A DNA stretch of 64,000 nucleotides from Methanolapillus ohkumae (GTDB lineage Archaea > Halobacteriota > Methanosarcinia > Methanosarcinales > Methanosarcinaceae): positions 1,612,001-1,676,000 of the forward strand of contig NZ_CP131061.1 in the NCBI RefSeq assembly GCF_032594355.1, read 5' to 3'. A model generated the notes under the pieces. That model searched no databases, was not told the DNA's origin, and saw only the letters and a program-made list of their open reading frames with translations. The translations under genes were made by a program, and so were the position numbers. Shown piece after piece: positions 8,061-17,600 of the stretch. How positions within the stretch are numbered: position 1 is the stretch's first letter; the number at the start of each line of letters is the position of its first letter.

Positions 8061-8999
8061 TCAAATCTCAAACCCGACTTCCGATTTTGGTTTTATTTGA
8101 ACCAAAATGTAGTCGTTTAGTTTTGATTTTGTGATGTCCGCGATATCGGAAAGCTTAGGTCCCTCGTCAAATTCCACATTTTCCACTTTCTCATGGAACA
8201 AATCATATGGCAATTTGACCCGGATGCCCGTTAATTTCAGAGATAGCGGGGCCGGCGCCAAACTGCGCGTAATTTCCGGAACCTGGTTTTCAATTTCCTT
8301 CATCGCCCGGGCAGGAAGCACAGCCGGCGGGTCTTTCGCAATGATGTCGCGCAATTTATCGGTGAGTTCCGACACCTTTTCATTTAAAACATCCAGAGAA
8401 CTGATTTCATCCGCCCCGCGCCAGCGGTGGGAAGAACGTCCCAAATGCCCGACATACAAATCCGCGCCGTCAATTTCTTCCGTTTCAATATCTCCGGGAC
8501 CGCCTGTTGCGACAATCGGAACCTCAATGCCCTCAAACAAACGGATTTTGTAATTCATAATGCAATCCCGAAACGATCCGAGACAAAAAACCGCTAAGTC
8601 GTGCTCGTTAATCAGCCGCCGCTCATAATCATCATTAAGCGACACACGTTTCCCCATCCCGCGGGCGAGTCCGATCATGGTGGTTTTCGCACCCGGATGA
8701 CGCAGATATTCCGCAATGTCACACGCCGAGTGCGGCAAGTGGTGAGAAGCAAGCGTCGGGGACACAACAGCAATTTCCACACCGGTGAGCGGTGATTTAG
8801 TAAGTGTTCCAAGCAAGCTTTTGGCCAGCGCCTCCAAAAGCGGCACATCCTCGCGTGGAACCATCATGTCCATCGTGACTTCCGCGACCGACACGATTTT
8901 GCTGACCAAATAACCGCCGACGTCCTCTAAAAGCTCAATTACAAGACCATGCTTGTAAACGCCGCCGTTAAAAACATAAGGCTCAAAAACAGTTGCCAT
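8061..8999 (-). CDS. mmp7: Methanogenesis marker protein 7 (Mmp7)
   Basis: Recognised as methanogenesis marker protein 7, found in essentially all methanogens. From the literature as I recall it, Mmp7 belongs with Mmp3, Mmp17, McrC and component A2 to the ATP-driven complex that reduces Ni in methyl-coenzyme M reductase to the active state. The 312-residue protein starts MATVFEPYVFNGGVYKHG and contains HHLPHSACDIAEYLRHPGA (residues 99-117) and a conserved FCLGSFRDCI segment with Cys. It is the last gene of the atwA-mmp operon: its ATG lies 3 bases after the mmp17 stop. Beyond it come an A-rich tract and the GC-rich 3' element. Cytoplasmic; no membrane segment. Confidence 0.88.
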   Translation of the reverse strand: MATVFEPYVFNGGVYKHGLVIELLEDVGGYLVSKIVSVAEVTMDMMVPREDVPLLEALAKSLLGTLTKSPLTGVEIAVVSPTLASHHLPHSACDIAEYLRHPGAKTTMIGLARGMGKRVSLNDDYERRLINEHDLAVFCLGSFRDCIMNYKIRLFEGIEVPIVATGGPGDIETEEIDGADLYVGHLGRSSHRWRGADEISSLDVLNEKVSELTDKLRDIIAKDPPAVLPARAMKEIENQVPEITRSLAPAPLSLKLTGIRVKLPYDLFHEKVENVEFDEGPKLSDIADITKSKLNDYILVQIKPKSEVGFEI

Positions 9000-9002
9000 T
9001 CT

Positions 9003-9722
9003 TTATTCCTCCGACCGTCCCGGACGGTATTTGTAGGGTTTTTTCACATCACTTTCATTGCCGTTTGGCTTCTTATCCAAATCCGCCCGGATTCCATCCT
9101 CAGCGTCCGCCCCGATTTTCATGGTTTTGAGTTCCGCAACCATCGCAACCCCCCGGTCCAGCCATTCTTTTTCCAAAATGTCTTCCGACGCGACAAACAT
9201 AAAGGCGTTGTTTTCAAACGTATGATACCGCACCCGAAAACCTTCCGGAACGGACCGGATGGAAAACTCAATCATGTTGGCATGCAAACTTTGAGAGGGG
9301 TTGGCAATAATTTCGTTTTGAATTTTTCCGGCACTTTCCACCGGATCATCAACGGTGACCAAAATTGTCCAGCGATCCGTCTGATTCACATTTGCCGGTG
9401 TAAACTGTTTCCACAAAAACCGCGTAAGCTCCGGCATGTATTTTTCCCGCTCAATCGTCAGGCGCACAAATCCTTTCCCGCCTTCGTAGACGGTATCCAC
9501 TTGGGCGGCATCCGATACCCGGATTGGAATTTCAATATCCCGCAAAAGCGCCGCCAGAATAAACAGCGCCTTTTTGGGAACAACTTCCACATGAATGCGA
9601 CCGATAGCGGACGCAAGCCTTAAATCCGACATCACATCGGCGACAACGTCCTTATACACCTGCGCTTCGCTGGGAATTTCCGAGTCCACGACAAAATATT
9701 CCAGCGGCTCCATGACAACCAT
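9003..9722 (-). CDS. mmp17: Methanogenesis marker protein 17 (Mmp17)
   Basis: Recognised as methanogenesis marker protein 17, a cytoplasmic component that co-occurs with Mmp7 and Mmp3 in the methyl-coenzyme M reductase activation machinery (established association; I recall it, I did not check it). The 239-residue product opens MVVMEPLEYFVVDSEIPSEA; a second in-frame ATG three codons in is an alternative start. The C-terminus (from about residue 213) is a charged tail, DKKPNGNESDVKKPYKYRPG, likely disordered. It lies 6 bases after mmp15 and 3 before mmp7, so translation is probably coupled within the operon. Confidence 0.85.
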   Translation of the reverse strand: MVVMEPLEYFVVDSEIPSEAQVYKDVVADVMSDLRLASAIGRIHVEVVPKKALFILAALLRDIEIPIRVSDAAQVDTVYEGGKGFVRLTIEREKYMPELTRFLWKQFTPANVNQTDRWTILVTVDDPVESAGKIQNEIIANPSQSLHANMIEFSIRSVPEGFRVRYHTFENNAFMFVASEDILEKEWLDRGVAMVAELKTMKIGADAEDGIRADLDKKPNGNESDVKKPYKYRPGRSEE

Positions 9723-9728
9723 GACGGC

Positions 9729-11090
9729 TCAATCCTCCACAAATCCGGATGACAAAAGCGCCGCGCCGACGGCGCCGATATATTGAGAGTTTTTCGGAAC
9801 CACGACTTTGACGTTAAGCAAATTTCCAAGTTCTCGCGGCACACCTTTAATGAGAGAGGAGCCGCCCACCAAAATAACCGGCTCGCGCACATCCACTTCT
9901 TGAAGCTGCTGCTGGAAAATCTGCTCGACGACGCTGCGGCAGGCGGCGGCAGCAACGTCTTTAGGAAGCGAGCCTTTCGCAAGCGAATTGACCAGCGACT
10001 GCGTTCCAAAAACAATACAGTAACTGTTCATGTTCACTTTCGCTTGGTCGCCCTGCATTGCCAAGTCACCCAGTTCCGTAATGTCGACATTCAGACGCTT
10101 GGCAACGGTTTCAAAGAACCGGCCGGATGCGCCCGCGCAAATGCCACCCATCGTAAACATGCCGGGAATTCCGTCTTCGACCGAAATCGCTTTGTTGTCC
10201 ATTCCACCAATATCAATGACGGTTGCCGGACCTTTTTGACAGTCCGCCAGATAAACCGCCCCTTTGGAGTTGACCGTGATTTCTTCCTGAACCAAATCCG
10301 CATGAAATCCTTCCCCGACCAAATACCGGCCGTAGCCGGTCGTCCCAAGTGCTTGCACGTCTTCCCGCCGAATTCCGGCCATCGTCAACGCAGCGGAATA
10401 AGCCGCTTCGGCGCTGGCCAAAACTTCATTGGTCGGCACCCAGCCAAATCCGACAATTTGATTGTCCTTCATTACCACCGCTTTCGTGGTCGTCGAGCCG
10501 GAATCAATGCCGGCCGTAATTCCATGCTGTGTCTCCCGGGCCAGTAAATGACGGCGTTTGGCCACGGTGGTCAGCGCCTCAAACCGGGTATACAGCGTGG
10601 CCGCATCCGTCTGCTCCGTAAAAGAGTAACTGATGACCGGAATGTTGGAATTTTTGTGAATATAGCGCCGCACCTCATTTCGAACAATCGCTGCTTCCGC
10701 GCACCTGAAACACGTGGTCACGAAAACACCATCGGCCGTAGTTTCCCCCCGAACGACCGCTTGCGCGCGCGCCATCATCAGCCGAAGGTCGCCGCTGGCC
10801 GCTTCAATTCCAAAATCCTTGCCGATCGTATCCAAGCTTGCGATATTAATTTCCGGATAAATAAACTCGGCGTTGACTTTCGCCGCCGCCGCCTCAAACG
10901 CCGCCTGAACGCCGCCGTATTCGGTTCCGCAGGATACAAGCGCGATTTTGACTTTAGCTTCCTTTTTTTCTTTTTTCGGAGCCGGCGGAACGGTTTCCGG
11001 ACCTTTTTCAAAATTTTTCGGCGGCTCGGAATCCAAACACAATTTTTCCTCGCCGGCATTGGCCAATTTCAACGGAATTTTTTCACTCAT
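9729..11090 (-). CDS. mmp15: Methanogenesis marker protein 15, BadF/HgdC-type ATPase
   Basis: Methanogenesis marker protein 15, an ASKHA-fold ATPase related to the 2-hydroxyglutaryl-CoA dehydratase activator HgdC, which uses ATP hydrolysis to drive low-potential electron transfer through a [4Fe-4S] cluster. Residues 45-180 form an N-terminal domain with Cys residues (FVTTCFRCAEAA). The ATPase half shows GIDSGSTTTKAVVM (phosphate-binding motif), TVIDIGGMDNKAI, MGGICAGASGRFFE and VILVGGSSLIKGV; single Cys residues at GICAGASG and NSYCIVFG fit cluster ligands. Residues 1-42 are a charged extension. The start overlaps the end of mmp5 (ATGAGTGA). A role in supplying low-potential electrons or assembling a cofactor for reductase activation is inference. 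Confidence 0.88.
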   Translation of the reverse strand: MSEKIPLKLANAGEEKLCLDSEPPKNFEKGPETVPPAPKKEKKEAKVKIALVSCGTEYGGVQAAFEAAAAKVNAEFIYPEINIASLDTIGKDFGIEAASGDLRLMMARAQAVVRGETTADGVFVTTCFRCAEAAIVRNEVRRYIHKNSNIPVISYSFTEQTDAATLYTRFEALTTVAKRRHLLARETQHGITAGIDSGSTTTKAVVMKDNQIVGFGWVPTNEVLASAEAAYSAALTMAGIRREDVQALGTTGYGRYLVGEGFHADLVQEEITVNSKGAVYLADCQKGPATVIDIGGMDNKAISVEDGIPGMFTMGGICAGASGRFFETVAKRLNVDITELGDLAMQGDQAKVNMNSYCIVFGTQSLVNSLAKGSLPKDVAAAACRSVVEQIFQQQLQEVDVREPVILVGGSSLIKGVPRELGNLLNVKVVVPKNSQYIGAVGAALLSSGFVED

Positions 11091-11568
11091 TTGGGGCCCC
11101 CCCCATGTTTTCGCCGGCCGGAAGCGTCTTTAAAAAGTCCAAAATCACGTACACGAATTCATGCATCTGCTCTTCGTTTTCCGGATATTTGATTTCCAAA
11201 ATTTTTTCTTTCCCCACAAGCGTCCGCACTTGGTACTTGGAGAGTTCATTGGTCCGGTTGCAGCCGGAACAACCGAAATCCGCGGGCGCGCCTTCGACAA
11301 TGATGGCAGCCTGTGCTTTTTCCGCAAGCGGACCCAAAAGCGCCATACGTCCTCGAACTCCAGCCGGAACCTCAATCGCCGCGTATTTTAAGCCAGCTTT
11401 GGGGTCTTCCGCCGTAATATTCAGAGGCGGAGAATCCACACTCAACTTTGTCACTTTCTCCCGAACTTGGTTCATGATGACCAGCGGCTCATGGCCGGCA
11501 CGGGTGACCAAATCCGCCAAAATAAAACTGTTGGTCGGATACACGAAAACTTTTACCAAAACTTCCAC
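11083..11568 (-). CDS. mmp5: Methanogenesis marker protein 5 (Mmp5)
   Basis: Recognised as methanogenesis marker protein 5, of unknown biochemical role but restricted to methanogens and typically clustered with mmp6, mmp15 and mmp17. The 161-residue protein begins MEVLVKVFVYPTNSFILADL; it carries a conserved FGCSGCNRTNEL segment (about residues 98-109) whose two Cys could bind metal or a cluster, and ends in an acidic helical tail. Its stop overlaps the mmp15 start by 8 bases, which suggests translational coupling. A gap of about 140 bases separates it from mmp6. Confidence 0.85.
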   Translation of the reverse strand: MEVLVKVFVYPTNSFILADLVTRAGHEPLVIMNQVREKVTKLSVDSPPLNITAEDPKAGLKYAAIEVPAGVRGRMALLGPLAEKAQAAIIVEGAPADFGCSGCNRTNELSKYQVRTLVGKEKILEIKYPENEEQMHEFVYVILDFLKTLPAGENMGGAPNE

Positions 11569-11706
11569 CTCATATCGAAAAATTTATTTTTTGATTTTGT
11601 TCATTTGTATAATTGATTGATAAAACATAAAACGAATTGAAAAAAACAAATTGCAAACGGTTTGAAAACCGAATTGAAAGCCGGATTAAGATCCGTTTCA
11701 ACCGAG

Positions 11707-12300
11707 TTATTCTTCAGCCGTGTCCTTTTTTTCATCCAATGTTTGATGAATGAAATCCTCCATGTCAAAAGACGATGGTTTTTTGGGCCATTTCGCCGGC
11801 GGTTTCTTGACTTTTGCGTCGTAGTCGTCTAAGGCGTCGCCAACCATGCCCATTCGGGAAATTTCGGCGTGCAGCGTATAAAATCCGGGGCGTTGTCCTC
11901 CGTTTCGGGCCGCGCGGCAGCGTCGTTTGTCCCCCGCCGGAAAACCGCGGTCTTTGACAAAAATATGATTGTAATCCAACGCTTGAACCGCTTTGACGAC
12001 GGCGTTGACATTTTCTTCTTTTCCGGTCACCACAAGCCCGTAACATGTTTCTTTAAGAGATACCGGATACCCGGACGCAAAAGCTGCCCGGGCGGCATCG
12101 GCCGGAAGAACACTGTCGGAGCTGACCGCGATAATTTTTGTAATTTCACCGGATTTTTGCTCAGGCATTTCATCACTTTCAGATGCGGATAACATATTTT
12201 CCGGATTTTTTGGAGTCGGAGTTTTTATTTTTTCCGTTGATTTTTCTATTGACTTTTCCATTGACTTTTCCGTTGGATTGTCCGCCGATTGTTTCATCAT
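11707..12300 (-). CDS. mmp6: Methanogenesis marker protein 6 (Mmp6)
   Basis: Recognised as methanogenesis marker protein 6, function unknown. The conserved part (about residues 52-165) includes KIIAVSSDSVLPADAARAAF, KETCYGLVVTGKE and the signature FVKDRGFPAGDKRRCRAARN followed by GQRPGFYTLHAEI. The first 50 residues are an unusual extension of repeated EKSxEKS and Pro-rich sequence, and the C-terminus is also extended, so this 197-residue version is longer than I expect for the family. It starts 4 bases after mmp3 ends. The repetitive N-terminus looks like local slippage in coding DNA. Confidence 0.82.
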   Translation of the reverse strand: MMKQSADNPTEKSMEKSIEKSTEKIKTPTPKNPENMLSASESDEMPEQKSGEITKIIAVSSDSVLPADAARAAFASGYPVSLKETCYGLVVTGKEENVNAVVKAVQALDYNHIFVKDRGFPAGDKRRCRAARNGGQRPGFYTLHAEISRMGMVGDALDDYDAKVKKPPAKWPKKPSSFDMEDFIHQTLDEKKDTAEE

Positions 12301-12304
12301 TTCA

Positions 12305-13942
12305 TTACTCCCCCGCCGGTTTTTGTAAAGATTCGTTATCCAACTCGTCGCCGATTTCCGAGTCGTCGCCGGTTTTTATTCCCAAAATTAACCGCTTTGC
12401 GCTTTCGCCGTACACTTCTTTAATGTAAATCCTGTCGCCTTCTTCCAACGTTTTTAAATTTTCAGGATTGAGCACACGTCCGATGATGTTGGTCGCGTCA
12501 AATTTCTCGCCGGTCGGACCAAACATGCTTTCATCCGCAAGCCGGACACCGACGTAACCCATTCTTTTCGCCGACTGGTTGGTCACCCCCAAATCACACG
12601 CTTTGACTACGTCTTTGGGTGTGTTTTCCGGCATGATTTCCTTGTATTTTTCCGCCTCTTTTTCCGCTTTGAAAATGTAAGTATCCTCATAAATCATGGA
12701 CGACGGCAAGGCACCGATCGGCTTTGTTTTAAGCTCAATCGCATGCCGGAAAAATTCAATCGTTTTTGGGGCTAAATCGTAATAAAATTCAACTTCAATT
12801 AATTTCGAGCGGGGAACAGCTGTCACAAAAACTTCTCCCTTTTGCAACACTTCCAAAGTGGTTGCCGGATCCTGATCCACAATAACATTGTCCGGACCGT
12901 CGTACCCATCATGTAAAAATTTCACGTCGACCGTATCCAATAACTCTTTGGACTCTTCCAGCGTGTGCCCAAGAAGCATTATGTGCGGTGGGCTTGTTTC
13001 CACCGAAAATTTGCCACCGGCACCGGAAAAGTAAGGCAGTTCCATGCCGTGGACCACATGCCCGATGACCGAATGCAAAAGACTGGACGCCCGATTGGCG
13101 GTGGAAATATACACCCGGCCACGTCCGGTTCCAGCCGTCCGGATAGAAACGGTACCGGTTTTGCGCGGCTCAAAATTTTCATAGTCGCACGGCTCGCCCT
13201 GGAGCGTGTCATCCGACCGAAAAGCAAAAGCTGTGGAATGAATTTGATAGGTTCCGTCTTTGGTGAGCGCATAAAAAGTTTCGGCGCCTTTGGGAGAATG
13301 CGGGGAGAGTTCGATTTCGGCATACGTAATTAAACGGTCACCGTCCTCTAATCGAACCGACAAATCCGACGTGCAAAATCCCTTCAAATCAGCATCGTCT
13401 TCCTTGTGCGGTTCAATGGATTCGATCACATCACCGCGTTTTAATTTTTCCAAATTCGTCCGGCCGGCAATCAACGTCGCAAAAACACCGTCCGCCGGAG
13501 TCCCGTATTCTGCATAATGTTCTTTTTTACAAAAAATCAGAGTCGTCTGCGCCGGATCAAAACCGCCGGCACCCAGAAGCACATCAAATTTCCGGAAACG
13601 TTTGTTGGCTTTTTGGACATCGTAATCGCATTCAAACGGGCCAAAGGAAACCGCATTTGAATTTTCCAAAAGGACCGGGAATTTCAAATTTGAATAATTT
13701 TTCATCCAAATTTGGGAAGAAATCGAATTCGGGTCCTTGAGTTCAATCACCAAAACACCTTTCGACGTCTGAATGGTAAATTCTTTTGTCGGGGCGGATT
13801 CTTCTTTTGTTTTCTTTTTGACAACACAGACAGACGCGCCGGACGCATACGGATGTCCAAACAACGGAACAGCGTCGGAAATGGTTGATTCCGCCTCCAC
13901 CGCGCAAACCAACCCGTCAATTTCGACATTAATTTTTGTCAT
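12305..13942 (-). CDS. mmp3: Methanogenesis marker protein 3 (UPF0288)
   Basis: Recognised as methanogenesis marker protein 3 (UPF0288). It is reported, as I recall, as a subunit of the methyl-coenzyme M reductase activation complex with A2, Mmp7, Mmp17 and McrC. The 545-residue protein opens with a small ubiquitin-like or MoaD-like region (MTKINVEIDGLVCAVEAEST). A cyclophilin-like segment containing FYALTKDGTYQIHSTAFAF and RVYISTANRASSLLHSVIGH follows, then a C-terminal region with MGYVGVRLADESMFGPTGE. It lies second in the operon, about 70 bases after atwA and 4 before mmp6. No membrane helices or Cys cluster motif are seen. Confidence 0.85.
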   Translation of the reverse strand: MTKINVEIDGLVCAVEAESTISDAVPLFGHPYASGASVCVVKKKTKEESAPTKEFTIQTSKGVLVIELKDPNSISSQIWMKNYSNLKFPVLLENSNAVSFGPFECDYDVQKANKRFRKFDVLLGAGGFDPAQTTLIFCKKEHYAEYGTPADGVFATLIAGRTNLEKLKRGDVIESIEPHKEDDADLKGFCTSDLSVRLEDGDRLITYAEIELSPHSPKGAETFYALTKDGTYQIHSTAFAFRSDDTLQGEPCDYENFEPRKTGTVSIRTAGTGRGRVYISTANRASSLLHSVIGHVVHGMELPYFSGAGGKFSVETSPPHIMLLGHTLEESKELLDTVDVKFLHDGYDGPDNVIVDQDPATTLEVLQKGEVFVTAVPRSKLIEVEFYYDLAPKTIEFFRHAIELKTKPIGALPSSMIYEDTYIFKAEKEAEKYKEIMPENTPKDVVKACDLGVTNQSAKRMGYVGVRLADESMFGPTGEKFDATNIIGRVLNPENLKTLEEGDRIYIKEVYGESAKRLILGIKTGDDSEIGDELDNESLQKPAGE

Positions 13943-14012
13943 CTTCTCAATCCCTCAAACTTGATTATGCCGGTTCATGACCACCTTTATGACCACATTC
14001 ATGCCGATTTTA

Positions 14013-15734
14013 TCAGATACAACAGCCGCCGTCTGTCTTTACGTCGCCCTTTGCTTCGTCTTTTTCGGACAAATCATCCAAATCAATACCATCCGGTCCT
14101 TTTTTATCACCGTTGTTTTTGTCCGTCTTTTTCTTGCCGGTTGTTTTCTCCGATAAAAGCTGCGCCACAATGTCTTTGGGGTTCCCGGTCGAGACGATTT
14201 TGCCGTTTTTCATGAACGCTGCCCGATCACAAACCTCTTGGACGAAATCCATGTCATGCGACACAATGATGAAAGTTTCCCCGAGTTTTTCACGGGCGTT
14301 TAAAATGGAATGTGTAACCGCCGCCCGCGTCAGCGGGTCCATGGTTCCGGTCGGCTCATCCATAATCACAATGAGCGGCTCTTTCATCAACACTTGCGCC
14401 ATGGCGACGCGGTGCCGTTCTCCTTCGCTCAGCTCAGAAGTTTGTTTTTCCAAAATTCCTTTGGCAACTGCTTCCGAAAATCCGGCAATTTTAAGCGCTT
14501 GAATCGCTTTTCGGACGCCGAGTTCATACGGCAAATCGAGGCTGATAGATTCCGTTAAATTTTCAATGATGCAACTATGCGGGTACAGGCTGTACTCTTG
14601 ATACAAAATGCCCATATATTTCGTTGCCCGCCCCTTGTGGTCCACGCCGGGAACCGTCATGTCCACCCACTCTTCGCCGATTCGGACATTAATGGACCCG
14701 CTGGTCGGTGGCACGGTTCCAATCAGCATTTTGGATGTTGTCGTTTTTCCGGCACCGGAAAGACCGATCAGTCCGAAAATTTCCCGTTCGTAAACATCAA
14801 AAGATATATTTTCAACCGCTTTGACAACACCACGGTCGACCGACACGAATTTTTTGGTCAAATTTTCAACCTTGATAATCGGCTCGCCGAATTCATTGGG
14901 TTTTTTAACGTCGATGCCCGTATAATTTTTCATGAATTTGCCGACGATTTCTTGGGGATCCCCGGTGTCGACAATTTCGCCGTTGTCAAGAAGCACCGCT
15001 TTATGCGCAAGTTCTAAAATGACATCCGGCCAATGAGAGGTAATAATCATGCTCATATTGCGGGTTTTGACGGCATCCATAATGACTTGGTGAACCAAAT
15101 CGGCGTTCATCGGGTCTAAGGTTCCGGTGGGCTCGTCCGCAAGCAAGATAAGCGGCTCTTTCACAAGCTGACGCGCGAGAACCACACGCTGCTTTTCGCC
15201 ACCGGAAAGTTCGCGGGCGATATGAATCATGCGGTGGGACATGTTGACTTCTTCGAGAAGGTCCGCCGCTTTTTTGACGGTGTCCGTTCCTTGGTACCCG
15301 ACTTCGGTGAGCGCATTTAAGATGTTTGTCAGAACACTGTCATCGCCGTAAAGCGCAAATGTGCGCTGAATCATAATAGAAACACGTTTGGTGACGTCTT
15401 TTCGCTCTTCGTCGTAAAGACCACATTGGACAAAATCAACCGTATATGGTTTTAAAACGTCGCCGCAGCCACAAGTACATTTCTTGCCGGCAAAACCGGG
15501 AAATTCCACGCGGTGGCAGCCGTCGCACTTGGCGATGTGATACAAAACTTCGCCGGTTGCGTGTCCGACGTTTTCCGTTCCTCTCAAAATGTGCATGAGA
15601 ATTGTTTTTCCGGCACCGCTTTTTCCGAGAATGCCGATGACTTCTCCTTCGTTCACCGTTAAATTGATGTTTTTGAGGACAGCTTTTCCGTCAAAGTCGA
15701 CAGATAAGTTTTTGACCTCAATAAATGCTGACAT
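14013..15734 (-). CDS. atwA: Methyl-coenzyme M reductase component A2 (AtwA), twin ABC ATPase
   Basis: Soluble ATP-binding protein required for reductive activation of methyl-coenzyme M reductase. Two ABC ATPase modules are fused: module 1 with GILGKSGAGKTILM (residues 34-47) and signature LSGGEKQRV; module 2 with GLIGLSGAGKTTTSK and signature LSEGERHRV; each is followed by a Walker B ending in DEPTGT. Between Walker A and signature of module 1 lies a Cys-rich insert (CDGCHRVEFPGFAGKKCTCG, near residues 70-89), a probable metal site. No transmembrane domain is present. A highly charged tail (residues 535-573) ends in GGCCI. It is the first gene of the operon atwA-mmp3-mmp6-mmp5-mmp15-mmp17-mmp7. 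Confidence 0.93.
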   Translation of the reverse strand: MSAFIEVKNLSVDFDGKAVLKNINLTVNEGEVIGILGKSGAGKTILMHILRGTENVGHATGEVLYHIAKCDGCHRVEFPGFAGKKCTCGCGDVLKPYTVDFVQCGLYDEERKDVTKRVSIMIQRTFALYGDDSVLTNILNALTEVGYQGTDTVKKAADLLEEVNMSHRMIHIARELSGGEKQRVVLARQLVKEPLILLADEPTGTLDPMNADLVHQVIMDAVKTRNMSMIITSHWPDVILELAHKAVLLDNGEIVDTGDPQEIVGKFMKNYTGIDVKKPNEFGEPIIKVENLTKKFVSVDRGVVKAVENISFDVYEREIFGLIGLSGAGKTTTSKMLIGTVPPTSGSINVRIGEEWVDMTVPGVDHKGRATKYMGILYQEYSLYPHSCIIENLTESISLDLPYELGVRKAIQALKIAGFSEAVAKGILEKQTSELSEGERHRVAMAQVLMKEPLIVIMDEPTGTMDPLTRAAVTHSILNAREKLGETFIIVSHDMDFVQEVCDRAAFMKNGKIVSTGNPKDIVAQLLSEKTTGKKKTDKNNGDKKGPDGIDLDDLSEKDEAKGDVKTDGGCCI

Positions 15735-16344
15735 GAAAAATTTCCTCCATCTCTATCAACCCGCCCTTTTCTCCGAAATTTAATCGGATGTATGCGTTTT
15801 GACTTTATTCTGATGATTTATGATGATTTTATTTGACTGAAATAAAACTAAAAAAATGGATTCTAAAATTAATTGGTTCTAAAATGTAAATTAAAATATA
15901 AATTGTAAATTGTGTTTATTTATTGGTCTAAAATGTAAATTAAAATATAAATTGTAAATTGTGTTTATTTATTGGTTCTAAAATGTAAATCTAAATTATA
16001 AACAGTGTTTATAAACAGTGTTTATAAATAATGTTTATAGATAGTGTTTATAAATAATGTTTATGAGAAATACCGGATTGGAATAACCATATCATTTTAG
16101 CAGAATTATATATAATTAAGATTATTAATATTATAAATTTTGGATAATTTGATAATTTATTCATTTAATGCATATTTTTTCTCATTATCAGATTCAGCTT
16201 ATATATTTCATTTACGTTTCCGAAATCTTCTAAGAGGTTATTATTGATAATTGTTTTCATTTAGAAGTTATAATTATTAGTTTTTTATAATTTCTTAATT
16301 TTAATGTAATTTTTTAAATTAATGTAATTTCTTAATTTTCCAAT
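15735..16344. other. 610-bp AT-rich gap upstream of atwA
   Basis: No gene is visible. It contains the promoter region of the atwA operon (no single TATA box stands out; ATTATATATAAT near 16107 is a candidate), the tandem repeats at 15873-16064 and then AT-rich sequence reaching the HAD gene. Confidence 0.6.
15873..16064. repeat. About 51-bp tandem repeat plus GTGTTTATAAA units
   Basis: A unit of about 51 bp (beginning TTGGTTCTAAAATGTAAATT) occurs about two and a half times, then degenerates into five short units of the form AGTGTTTATAAA. Private to this gap. Confidence 0.8.
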
Positions 16345-17157
16345 TTAAACTTCCCGAAGAATCTCCACACATTGTCCTAAATCGCTGAGAATGTAATCGG
16401 AAACTTCTTTGAGTTCGTCGGGCGTGTAGTAATTGTGCCGGCTGATTAAAATTCCGCAATCGGATGCTTCCAGTGCCAATTTGTCGTTGAGGCCGTCACC
16501 GACCATTGCGACATATGGATAATGGTTTTCCAAATCCAGGACGATTTCCAGCTTTTTTTGGTCGTTGCAAAGCCCAAAGACATGATCATCCGGAATTCCT
16601 AATTTTTCTGCCACCCGGTATAAATTTTCATAATTGTCACCGGACGCGATGAAAATATCAAATTCATCCCGAAGCGCGTCCATGACTTCCCGGGCGTTGT
16701 CAAACAGTTTTCCGCCCGTGCTCATGACATAGGAAATTTCTCCGGCGTTGGAGTCGGCGACGAATCCGGAAACTTCGTAGATGATGTCTTCAAAAAACGC
16801 AACGGCCTTTTCATTGGTTTCATGGAAATGACATATTTTTGTCATATCGGAGAGAAGAATTCGAGAGATATCACTTGTTTCAAAGCCTTTTGTCGCGTAG
16901 GCAATTCCAAACGGAACTTGTTCCGTACGCAGGAAATCCGATAAAAGCGCATCCGGGTCTTGAGATTTAATGAGGTCAATCGGGGTGTCTAAAATAATCA
17001 GTCCGCAACGTTCCACTCCGGAAACCAGCTGCAAATTGTCCGCATCGGAGAGAACAATTCCCGTTTTGAGTTCCTTTGTCACACGGTACATTTCAACAAG
17101 CGTCCCCGCACAATCAAAGACCACGGCTTTTTGTTTAAAAGATTCCATAGAGTCCAT
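16345..17157 (-). CDS. HAD-family hydrolase, P-type ATPase-like phosphatase
   Basis: Haloacid dehalogenase superfamily hydrolase resembling soluble P-type ATPase-like phosphatases. Motif I is VVFDCAGTLVE, in which the nucleophilic Asp is present and the second Asp position is Ala-Gly-Thr; motif II is FIASGDNYEN; motif IV is VAMVGDGLNDKLALEASD, the typical GDGxND of this subgroup. The frame is open to 17253, but the upstream part (MLMFKKCVLFLKNRQFF) is unlike the family and lacks a ribosome site, so I start at the ATG at 17157 (270 aa); ATG 17148 is also possible. Substrate unknown; it may act on a small phosphorylated metabolite. Transcribed alone, with no functional context. Confidence 0.75.
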   Translation of the reverse strand: MDSMESFKQKAVVFDCAGTLVEMYRVTKELKTGIVLSDADNLQLVSGVERCGLIILDTPIDLIKSQDPDALLSDFLRTEQVPFGIAYATKGFETSDISRILLSDMTKICHFHETNEKAVAFFEDIIYEVSGFVADSNAGEISYVMSTGGKLFDNAREVMDALRDEFDIFIASGDNYENLYRVAEKLGIPDDHVFGLCNDQKKLEIVLDLENHYPYVAMVGDGLNDKLALEASDCGILISRHNYYTPDELKEVSDYILSDLGQCVEILREV

Positions 17158-17365
17158 AATAGGAGAAAGAAATCCATACCTAAAAACCCTTTTCATAGGA
17201 GAAAAAAATTGCCGGTTTTTTAAAAAAAGAACACATTTTTTAAACATCAACAAAAACGGTCTCCCGAATTTTACGGAGAGGTTTTTTAATTGATGCGTCC
17301 GAATCGGCTTTTCAGTTTATGGATGCAAAATTCATGCACCGACAAACACACGAACAAAATTCATG

Positions 17366-17480
17366 AAATCGTGTTTTATTCCTTTAAAATCAAGTTTTAT
17401 TCCTTTAAAATCGTGTTTTATTCCTTTAAAATCGTGTTTTATTCCTTTAAAATCAAATTTTATTCATTTAAAATCAATTT
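17366..17480. repeat. 21-bp tandem repeat, about six units
   Basis: The unit AAATCGTGTTTTATTCCTTT plus A repeats with small changes. Because 21 is a multiple of three it creates a false open frame (FYSFKI repeats). Confidence 0.85.
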
Positions 17481-17600
17481 TACTTGAGTTGATATGAAAA
17501 AGTAATTTTAAAAATAATTTAATTTTAATTTTTAGAACTCAAAACATTATTTGAAGAATGAATAATCAAAATTAATTGAGTTAAAAACAATTAAAATTTT

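Noticed and set aside
17290..17487. Open frame coding FYSFKI repeats
   Set aside because: Caused by the 21-bp tandem repeat; no start signal. The same applies to frames at 3420, 19362, 23618, 25005 and 51098.
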